Assembly (NCBI GenBank): GCA_024277405.1
Contig: JAJRVI010000107.1
Location: 1-5,426 of the forward strand
Direction of reading: 5' to 3'
Source: Fidelibacterota bacterium
Lineage (GTDB): Bacteria; Bipolaricaulota; Bipolaricaulia; Bipolaricaulales; Bipolaricaulaceae
DNA: 5,426 bases
Made by a program: the position numbers and the translations under genes. Every line of letters starts with the position of its first letter. Positions within the stretch are counted from its first letter, which is position 1. Below the pieces are notes generated by a model. The model saw only the letters and a program-made list of their open reading frames with translations. It did not search any database and was not told where the DNA came from. Below, in pieces: positions 1 to 5,276 of the stretch.

Positions 1-449
1 AAGAGCCCCGCCATCAACTCCACGAGGAGGCGCTTGCGTACCTCGATGCCGTAGGTGAGGGCTTGGAAGGAGATGAAATCGCCGTAACGGTCCACGATGA
101 GCCCGGGAATCCCGTCCGCCTCGGAGTTCACCAGGCGCACCGCGTCGGTCACCGCGCGCAGGCGCTCCCGGGCCCGGGCGGCCCGCTCGAGCCTCCCGGC
201 CCAGAAGTCCTCATCGATCCGCTCGGCGATGAAGGACAGGATCCGCACCCTTATCTGGGAGTGGGGGTTGTAATAGCCGCGGCCGAGGAAGTTGCCGCGG
301 TGGTCCACCACGTCCACGAGATCGCCGGGCGCGGGGTTGCCCCGCACCCCGGCGATGGCCCCCGCGTAGACCCAGGGGTGGAGGCGCCGCAGGGGGCCCT
401 CCCTCCCCCGCGCGATGATGACCTCGCCCACGGGTCTTTCGGCGGTCAA
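1..449 (-). CDS. rlmI: RlmI-like 23S rRNA (cytosine-C5) methyltransferase, N-terminal part (runs off left edge)
   Basis: Seen: an open minus-strand frame from TTG 449 to the window edge, giving 149 residues. A PUA-like domain fills about residues 9-70, with ARGREGPLRRLHPWVYAGAI followed by GDLVDVVD, GNFLGRGYYNPHSQIRVRIL. Next come a basic helix (about 85-100) and the linker SEADGIPGLIVDRYGDFISFQ (108-128). Known: this order matches E. coli RlmI (YccW), which makes m5C1962 in 23S rRNA using SAM. The SAM-binding catalytic domain should lie left of base 1, so activity cannot be judged. The TTG lies 2 nt after the stop of the HEAT gene, which suits translational coupling, but no good Shine-Dalgarno precedes it. 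GTG at 431 is an alternative start that gives an N-terminus about as long as that of E. coli RlmI. The family is clear; the exact paralogue (RlmI or another PUA-type Rlm enzyme) and target base are inferred. Confidence 0.87.
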   Translation of the reverse strand, partial: MTAERPVGEVIIARGREGPLRRLHPWVYAGAIAGVRGNPAPGDLVDVVDHRGNFLGRGYYNPHSQIRVRILSFIAERIDEDFWAGRLERAARARERLRAVTDAVRLVNSEADGIPGLIVDRYGDFISFQALTYGIEVRKRLLVELMAGL

Positions 450-451
450 GG

Positions 452-1180
452 TCAGATGTGCTGCAGGGCCACCCGGGCCACATGGGCCCGGTCGTCGTCC
501 GCGAGCCAGCGGCGGAGCTCCGCTAGGACGGGGGTGGGGTCCCTGCGCCCCAGCCGCCACATGGCCGAGGCCACCGCGCGCCACACGTACCGGCGCTCGT
601 CGAGCGCCAGCCGGCGTAGGATGATCAGGGCCTTGCTGGTGCGCCGGATGACCGCGGCCCCCGAAAGGCCCATCGCCACGTTCCAGAGCACCTGCTCATC
701 GTGGACGGTGAACCACTTGGTGAGGTACTCGAAGGTGTCGTCGGGATAGGCCGGGAGGAGCCCCTGAGCGATCACCTTGGGTCCCACGGCCCAACGCACC
801 TGGGGCGCCTTATCGGGGAGGAGGAGCTCCACCAGCCGCAGGAGGGGCTCCGCCAGGTCGAAGCGGAAGGGGTGAATCGCCTCGAACACCGCCATGGCCA
901 CGGCCTTTCTCACGAGGGGGTTCCCGTCCTCGGCCCATTCCCGCAGATGGGGATAGACCTCCGCGAAGTTCTCGTAGAGATAAGTCCCGAGGGAGCGGTA
1001 GGCCGCCCGTTGGGTCTCCGCATTTCCGCCCACGATGAGCTTTCGCAGGCTCTTCAGGACCTCGCCGACCGCCTCCCCGGCACCGTGGGACGCGGCGATG
1101 AGCTCCGGGATGGGACCGTTATGGTGGTTGTCGTTGTTGCTGCCCTGATCTTTCTCGCTGCGACGCGATCTCTTCACCAT
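452..1180 (-). CDS. HEAT-repeat protein of unknown function (AlkD-like fold possible)
   Basis: Seen: 242 residues, ATG at 1180 with a purine-rich Shine-Dalgarno GGGGGAG 4 nt upstream. A short CCCC/GGGG pairing just upstream could partly mask that site. Residues 1-22 are basic then polar and low in complexity (MVKRSRRSEK, then Asn/His/Asp-rich), probably disordered. From about residue 35 on there are tandem helical pairs with a recurring pattern of Trp, a short acidic turn, then a hydrophobic/Arg helix: LREWAEDGNPLVRKAVAMAV (79-98), LLPDKAPQVRWAVG (120-133), LTKWFTVHDEQVLWNVAMGL (153-172), LALDERRYVWRAVASAMWRL (191-210) and LRRWLADDDRAHVARVAL (222-239). Known: such repeats form HEAT superhelices, including the AlkD family of alkyl-base DNA glycosylases. 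I cannot confirm AlkD catalytic residues by eye, so a repair role is not claimed. It lies between fmt and the rlmI-like gene and is probably cotranscribed; a role as a protein or nucleic-acid binding scaffold is only inference. Confidence 0.85.
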   Translation of the reverse strand: MVKRSRRSEKDQGSNNDNHHNGPIPELIAASHGAGEAVGEVLKSLRKLIVGGNAETQRAAYRSLGTYLYENFAEVYPHLREWAEDGNPLVRKAVAMAVFEAIHPFRFDLAEPLLRLVELLLPDKAPQVRWAVGPKVIAQGLLPAYPDDTFEYLTKWFTVHDEQVLWNVAMGLSGAAVIRRTSKALIILRRLALDERRYVWRAVASAMWRLGRRDPTPVLAELRRWLADDDRAHVARVALQHI

Positions 1181-1226
1181 TCCGCTCCCCCACCGGGGCT
1201 CAGGGTAGTGCTCGGGCGGAAATTTG

Positions 1227-2156
1227 TCAAACGAAGCGCTCCCCCGGCCGGGGTCGGTAACCGTTGAGGAAGTCCGCCCCGCGGATTTCCTTCCTCCCCG
1301 CGGGGGTGAGCGAGAGGACCTCCAGGACCCCGGCCCCGGTGGCGACGAGGAGCCTCTTGCGGTGGGGGAGGATCTCGCCGGGAACCGCTCCCGCCGCCCC
1401 GGGGAGGGGCTTGGTGCGGTGGATCTTCACGCGCTTCCCGCGGAAGGTGGTATAGGCCCCGGGGACCGGGGCGAGACCCCGCACCAGGTTGTGGATGGCG
1501 CGGGCGTCCGCCGTCCAGTCGATCCGGGTGTGTTCCTCCGCGATCTTGGGGGCGAGGGTGCCCTCCGGGGGCTGGGGCTTGGGGCGGATCCGTCCCCCGA
1601 GGTAACCCTCCACCGTCTCCACGATGAGCTCCGCTCCCAGCTCGGCGAGGCGCGCCGCGAGCTCACCCGCCGTCTCGTCCTCCCCGATCCTCACCGCCCG
1701 CTGGAGGAGGATCGGCCCCGTGTCCATCCCCTCATCCATGACCATGGTGGTGACCCCTGTCCAGCGCTCGCCCCGGATGATCGCCCACTGGATCGGGGCC
1801 GCCCCGCGGTACCTGGGGAGGAGAGAGGCGTGTACGTTGATGCACCCGTATCGGGGGAGCTCGAGCACCGCCTTCTTGAGCAGCTGGCCGAACGCGGCCA
1901 CGACGATGAGGTCCGGGGCCAATCCCCGGAGGTATTCCAGGGAATCCGGCCTGTTTATGGATCGGGGTTGGGACACCGGGAGCCCGAGCTCCTGGGCGGC
2001 GAGCTTCACCGGGGGCGGCGTGAGCACGAGCCCGCGTCCCGCGGGCCTATCGGGTTGGGTGACCACCGCCACGACCCAGCCCCGTCCGGCGAGGGCCCTC
2101 AGAGAGGGGACCGCGAACTCTCCCGTTCCGGCGAAGACGATACGCGGGTCGAAGAC
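1227..2156 (-). CDS. fmt: Methionyl-tRNA formyltransferase
   Basis: Transfers a formyl group from 10-formyl-tetrahydrofolate to Met-tRNA(fMet) for initiation. Seen: an N-terminal RIVFAGTGEFAVPSL strand and loop, then TQPDRPAGRG (33-42), CINVHASLLPRYRGAAPIQ with catalytic Asn107 and His109, and MDEGMDTG with Asp145. These match E. coli Asn106/His108/Asp144. A C-terminal OB-like domain begins near residue 230 and ends with LTPAGRKEIRGADFLNGY. Length is 309 residues against 315 in E. coli. The start is odd. Between an in-frame TGA at 2198 and the first GTG at 2072 there is no ATG, GTG or TTG, yet starting at 2072 would delete the conserved folate-binding N-terminus. I placed the start at GTC 2156, 7 nt after the strong AAGGAGGTGA, which would give an N-terminus of usual length. 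ATC at 2141 is the alternative; a base error is also possible. It overlaps def by 58 nt and is surely in its operon. Identity is certain; only the start is not. Confidence 0.93.
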   Translation of the reverse strand, partial: VFDPRIVFAGTGEFAVPSLRALAGRGWVVAVVTQPDRPAGRGLVLTPPPVKLAAQELGLPVSQPRSINRPDSLEYLRGLAPDLIVVAAFGQLLKKAVLELPRYGCINVHASLLPRYRGAAPIQWAIIRGERWTGVTTMVMDEGMDTGPILLQRAVRIGEDETAGELAARLAELGAELIVETVEGYLGGRIRPKPQPPEGTLAPKIAEEHTRIDWTADARAIHNLVRGLAPVPGAYTTFRGKRVKIHRTKPLPGAAGAVPGEILPHRKRLLVATGAGVLEVLSLTPAGRKEIRGADFLNGYRPRPGERFV

Positions 2157-2629
2157 TCCCTCACCTCCTTGTAGCGTCGCAGCACCTCCCGGCGCTCATC
2201 GGCGGGGAGATGGTCGATGAAGAGGATCCCGTCCAGGTGATCGATCTCGTGGAGGAGGAGACGCGCCTCCAGGCCCTCGAGGTCCAGTTCGATCTCCCTC
2301 CCATCCTCGTCCTGGGCCCGTACCACCACCCTCTTGGGGCGCGGGACCTCGGCCTCCACCCCGGGGAGGGAGAGACAGCCCTCCGTGTCCACCTCGAGGT
2401 CCGGGGAACGCTCCACCACCTCGGGGTTGAGGATGATCCGCGTCTCCTCCCCCAAGCGCACGATGGCGACGCGCACGTTGTGCCCTATCTGGTTCGCGGC
2501 GAGGCCCAGGGCGGCGTCCGGATCGAACGCCTCCCGCAGGGCGGCGACGGCGGCGAGCGTCTCCGGCTCGCCGGGCACCGCCCGCTTGGACGGCTTGCGC
2601 AGGGCAGGATCGGGATAGACACGGATCAT
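2099..2629 (-). CDS. def: Peptide deformylase
   Basis: A metal-dependent hydrolase that removes formate from the N-terminal formyl-Met of nascent proteins at the ribosome exit. Seen: 176 residues with all three family motifs: ALGLAANQIG (40-49), EGCLSLPG with metal ligand Cys85 (83-90), and LLHEIDHLDGILFIDHL with HEIDH at 127-131 supplying both His ligands and the catalytic Glu128. The first motif has Ala40 where a Gly is usual. The start at ATG 2629 gives the classic MIRVYPDPALR opening and has GGAGG 5 nt upstream. An ATG at 2737 is rejected because it lies inside recG and beyond the promoter. After the last expected helix (about residue 157) comes a Ser/Arg-rich tail, STRVSSSPERESSRSPL, encoded where the frame overlaps the start of fmt. 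It is first in the minus-strand operon and is followed by fmt, its functional partner. Confidence 0.96.
   Translation of the reverse strand: MIRVYPDPALRKPSKRAVPGEPETLAAVAALREAFDPDAALGLAANQIGHNVRVAIVRLGEETRIILNPEVVERSPDLEVDTEGCLSLPGVEAEVPRPKRVVVRAQDEDGREIELDLEGLEARLLLHEIDHLDGILFIDHLPADERREVLRRYKEVRESSTRVSSSPERESSRSPL
2161..2170 (-). promoter_or_regulatory. Strong Shine-Dalgarno for fmt inside def
   Basis: The minus strand reads AAGGAGGTGA, a nearly full-length anti-Shine-Dalgarno complement, within the def codons for Tyr-Lys-Glu-Val-Arg. The gap from GGAGG to GTC 2156 is 7 nt. Its quality argues that fmt translation begins close downstream, even though no standard start codon is present in frame there. 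Confidence 0.75.
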
Positions 2630-2658
2630 TTGGGCCTCCGAAGGTGGCCGGGTATTAT
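2630..2658 (+). promoter_or_regulatory. Predicted sigma70-type promoter of recG-gatC, overlapping the def promoter
   Basis: On the plus strand, TATTAT (2653-2658, five of six -10 positions) lies 17 bp from TTGGGC (2630-2635, a weak -35 sharing TTG). Transcription would begin near 2665, only 1-2 nt before the recG ATG. An alternative -10, TATAGT at 2656-2661, would put the start at or inside the ATG. The -10 box overlaps the opposing TATAAT of def almost completely. Confidence 0.5.
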
Positions 2659-2682
2659 AGTGGGATATGTCGACGCCGACAA
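2654..2682 (-). promoter_or_regulatory. Predicted sigma70-type promoter of the def-fmt operon
   Basis: On the minus strand, a perfect TATAAT (2659-2654) lies 17 bp from TTGTCG (2682-2677), which matches four of six -35 positions. Transcription would begin near 2647, leaving a leader of about 18 nt that contains the def Shine-Dalgarno GGAGG (2639-2635). The -35 box lies inside the first codons of recG. Such an AT-rich core stands out in this GC-rich window. This is a prediction from consensus only. Confidence 0.65.
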
Positions 2683-4940
2683 CGAAGGAACCCCCTTGGG
2701 CACTCATCGAGAAGGTCATCGGCCTCGAACGGCGCAAGGGCTTCCGGGATGCCGCGGTGATCGGCGGCCTGGAGGCCTTTTTGGAACTGCACTGGCCCGA
2801 AGGGGCCGCCCTCGTGCGGGGCTACGCCGGGATGTCCCCTGACGAGCGGGAGCGGGCCCTCTCCGCGCTCGAGGCCGCGCTGGACCAGCGGAAGCGGGAG
2901 AGATTCCGGTCCCTCGCGGTCCCCATCGAGGAGGCCGCCGGGGTCGGCCCCACGGTGGCCAAGCTGCTGCGCCGCCTCGGGATCGAGACGGTGGAGGATC
3001 TCCTCACCACCTTCCCCCGCCGGCTGGAGGACCGCTCCCGCCGCGTACACATCGCCCAGGTGCAGGACGGCGAATCGGTCACGGTCCAGGGCACGGTGCG
3101 GGCGAAGTCCCGCATCAAGGTGCGGTCCAAGCTCGAGCTCATCAAGGTCGCCGTTGACGACGGGACGGGTGTTCTCTTCGCCATCTGGTTCAACCAACCG
3201 TGGGTCTGGGACGAGATCGAGCAGGGGAGGGAATACTCCTTCTTCGGCAAGGTCCAGATACGCTTCGGGGAGCGGCAAATGGAAAACCCGGTCTGGGAAC
3301 CGGCAGGGAAGGATTTCCACACCGGCCGTTGGGTCCCTATCTATCCCACCACCGAAGGACTGTCCCAGGGGATGTTGCGGGCAATCGTGAAGCGAAACCT
3401 GGCCCGGTTCGGGCCCCTCATCGATGACCTCATCCCCGAGGAGGTACGCCGGCGGAACAAGCTCCTCCCGCGCCGGGATGCCATAGCCGGTATCCATTTC
3501 CCCGAGGGGCCGGAGGCGTTCGAGGCCGCGCGCCGGACGCTGGCCTTCGAGGAGCTTTTCCTCCTGCAGCTCGGGCTCGCCCTGAGGAAGAGGAAGTGGA
3601 GGGAGGAGGGGGGTAAGGCCCTGGAGCCCGATCCGGAGATGGTGCGGATGTTCTATGAGCGGCTCCCCTTCGAGCTCACCGGGTCCCAGGTGCGGGCGCT
3701 GCGGGAGATCGAGCGGGACCTCCGCGCCCCGTACCCCATGATGAGGCTCCTCCAGGGGGATGTGGGCTCGGGGAAGACGGTGGTGGCCGCCGGGGCCTGC
3801 GTGATGGCGGTCTCCGCGGGGACCCAGGCGGCGGTCATGGCCCCCACCGAGATCCTGGCGGACCAGCACTTCCTCGTGTTCCGGGAACTCCTCCGGGGGC
3901 TCCCCATCCGGGTCGAGAGGCTCCTGGGGAGCGTGAGGGGCAAGGAGCGGGAGCGGATATTGAGGGCCCTCTCCCGGGGGGAGGTGGACCTCCTCATCGG
4001 GACCCACGCCCTATTCCAGGAGGGGGTGGAATTCAGGGACCTCGGCATCGCGGTGATCGACGAGCAGCACCGCTTCGGGGTGGTGCAGCGGGAGGCGCTC
4101 CAGAAGAAGGGGCGGGGCACGAACATCCTCGTCATGTCCGCCACCCCCATCCCCCGCACCGTCGCCCTGACCCTCTACGGGGAGTTCTCCATCTCCGTCC
4201 TCTCGGAGATGCCGATCCCCAAGAAGAACGTGCGCACCGTATGGGTCTCGGAATCCCGCCGGGACGAGGTGTACGCGGAGGTGGAGCGGTTGCTGCGGGC
4301 CGGGGAGAAGGGATACGTGATCTTCCCGTTGGTGGAGGAGTCGGAGGAGATGGACCTGCGGGCGGCCACGGCCGCGTACGAGGAGCTCTCGGATAGGTTC
4401 GGCTGGGCCGGGGTGGGGCTCATGCACGGACGGCTCCCCCCGGAGGAGAAGCGGCGGGCGATGGAGGCGTTCCGGGAGGGGAGGATCAGGCTGCTCGTCT
4501 CCACCACCGTGGTGGAGGTCGGCCTGGACGTCCCGGACGCCACGTTCCTCGTGATCGAACACGCGGATCGCTTCGGGCTATCGCAATTGCACCAGCTCCG
4601 GGGCCGCATCGGCCGACAGGGCCAGGCCGCCGTCTGTTACGCCATCGCCGACCCCACCACCGAGGAGGCTCGCCGGAGGCTCTCCGCCTTCCGGGACATC
4701 GACGATGGCTTCCGCATCGCGGAGGAGGACCTCCGGATCCGCGGGCCGGGCGATCTTTTGGGCACGGCCCAGCACGGGTTCGTGTCGCGCCTGAAGGTGG
4801 CGGATCTCATCCGGGATCTGGGGCTACTGGAATCCGCGCGGGAGGAGGCGTTCCGGCTGGCACGCAGGGGCGTCCCGGGATATCTTGTGGAGGAGGTGGA
4901 GAGGCGTTTCGGCGAGGCCCTGGATCGGTTGGGGGTGTGA
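2667..4940 (+). CDS. recG: ATP-dependent DNA helicase RecG
   Basis: Reverses stalled replication forks and migrates branched DNA intermediates. Seen: 757 residues, against 693 in E. coli, because of a helical N-terminal extension (about 1-85) as in long-form RecG proteins. A helix-hairpin-like GVGPTVAKLLRRLGIETVEDL (92-112) precedes a wedge OB domain (about 130-212). Helicase motifs follow in order: FELTGSQ (335-341), Walker A GDVGSGKT (364-371), APTEILADQH (392-401), DEQH (465-468), SATPIPRT (491-498), LMHGRL (585-590), STTVVEVGLDVP (612-623) and QLRGRIGRQG (643-652). The TRG-type region GFRIAEEDLRIRGPGDLLGTAQHG (681-704) is intact. The SEMPIPKKNV linker (513-522) differs from the usual MPxGRKxV form. 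No Shine-Dalgarno precedes the ATG, and the predicted transcript starts beside it, so translation may be leaderless. gatC follows directly. Confidence 0.97.
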   Translation: MSTPTTKEPPWALIEKVIGLERRKGFRDAAVIGGLEAFLELHWPEGAALVRGYAGMSPDERERALSALEAALDQRKRERFRSLAVPIEEAAGVGPTVAKLLRRLGIETVEDLLTTFPRRLEDRSRRVHIAQVQDGESVTVQGTVRAKSRIKVRSKLELIKVAVDDGTGVLFAIWFNQPWVWDEIEQGREYSFFGKVQIRFGERQMENPVWEPAGKDFHTGRWVPIYPTTEGLSQGMLRAIVKRNLARFGPLIDDLIPEEVRRRNKLLPRRDAIAGIHFPEGPEAFEAARRTLAFEELFLLQLGLALRKRKWREEGGKALEPDPEMVRMFYERLPFELTGSQVRALREIERDLRAPYPMMRLLQGDVGSGKTVVAAGACVMAVSAGTQAAVMAPTEILADQHFLVFRELLRGLPIRVERLLGSVRGKERERILRALSRGEVDLLIGTHALFQEGVEFRDLGIAVIDEQHRFGVVQREALQKKGRGTNILVMSATPIPRTVALTLYGEFSISVLSEMPIPKKNVRTVWVSESRRDEVYAEVERLLRAGEKGYVIFPLVEESEEMDLRAATAAYEELSDRFGWAGVGLMHGRLPPEEKRRAMEAFREGRIRLLVSTTVVEVGLDVPDATFLVIEHADRFGLSQLHQLRGRIGRQGQAAVCYAIADPTTEEARRRLSAFRDIDDGFRIAEEDLRIRGPGDLLGTAQHGFVSRLKVADLIRDLGLLESAREEAFRLARRGVPGYLVEEVERRFGEALDRLGV

Positions 4941-4945
4941 AGGGG

Positions 4946-5239
4946 ATGGAGATCACCGAACGGCTCATGCGGCGGTTGGAGGAGCTCGCGGGGTTCGAGC
5001 TCTCCCCGGAGGAGCGGGAGGCCCTGCGGGCCGATCTGGCTCGGATCCTTTCCTATTTCCAGAAGCTCCAGGAGCTCGACACCGAGGGCGTGCCCCCTTA
5101 TGAGCCGTTGCCCGGGGTGCGGAACGTGTTCCGGGAGGACGAACCGCGGGAGCCGCTCTCGCAGGAGGAGGCCCTGGCGAACGCCCCCCGCCGCGACGAC
5201 GGCTACTTCGCAGTGCCCCGGGTCTTCGGCGAGCCGTGA
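4946..5239 (+). CDS. gatC: Asp-tRNA(Asn)/Glu-tRNA(Gln) amidotransferase subunit C
   Basis: The small subunit that tethers GatA to GatB in the GatCAB enzyme, which converts mischarged Glu-tRNA(Gln) or Asp-tRNA(Asn) to Gln- or Asn-tRNA. Seen: 97 residues from ATG 4946, within the usual 90-105. Features are a helical start with ELAGFELSPEEREAL (13-27), the LSYFQKLQELDTEGVPPYEP segment (35-54), FREDEP (62-67), NAPRRDDGYFAVPRV (79-93) and a short tail. The last two are the most recognisable GatC signatures. GTG at 4937 is an alternative start adding three residues; it would overlap the recG stop as GTGA, a common coupling arrangement. The purines before either start are poorly spaced. gatA and gatB are not beside it, so the subunits must be encoded elsewhere. 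Expression probably depends on the recG promoter. Confidence 0.93.
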   Translation: MEITERLMRRLEELAGFELSPEEREALRADLARILSYFQKLQELDTEGVPPYEPLPGVRNVFREDEPREPLSQEEALANAPRRDDGYFAVPRVFGEP

Positions 5240-5260
5240 CGGGGAAACCTCCCGCACGGC
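5233..5260 (+). terminator. GC-rich hairpin over the gatC stop codon, possible bidirectional terminator
   Basis: GCCGTG pairs with CACGGC (5233-5238 with 5255-5260), and CGGG pairs with CCCG (5240-5243 with 5251-5254). That makes a 10-bp stem with one bulged A (5239) and a 7-nt loop, GAAACCT. The gatC TGA lies within the stem. It sits between two convergent genes, where a shared terminator is expected, but neither strand has a U-rich tail, so this is not a classical intrinsic terminator. Confidence 0.4.
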
Positions 5261-5276
5261 CCCGCCGGATCCAAGC

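Noticed and set aside
1187..1198. CCCC/GGGG hairpin next to the HEAT-gene Shine-Dalgarno as a translational switch
   Set aside because: Only 4 bp with a 3-4 nt loop, and it does not extend in either direction; in such GC-rich sequence this arises easily by chance.
1227..2072. GTG 2072 as the fmt start
   Set aside because: It would remove the conserved N-terminal strand and formyl-folate loop (RIVFAGTGEFAVPSL), which is clearly present in frame upstream, and it has no Shine-Dalgarno to match the strong one at 2161-2170.
1224..2174. A 316-codon plus-strand open frame opposite fmt, and similar plus-strand frames at 63-749, 701-1267 and 2210-2842
   Set aside because: All lie antisense to clearly identified or well-structured minus-strand genes and have Pro/Gly/Arg/Glu-rich low-complexity translations typical of shadow frames.
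2630..2737. An upstream ATG at 2737 as the def start
   Set aside because: It would add 36 residues with no family likeness, encoded inside recG and upstream of the predicted promoter. ATG 2629 has a good Shine-Dalgarno and gives the normal Def N-terminus.
2655..4007. A 450-codon minus-strand open frame lying antisense to recG
   Set aside because: recG on the other strand has every helicase motif. The antisense frame is His/Pro/Gly/Glu-rich without domain features, as expected for the mirror of a GC-rich gene.
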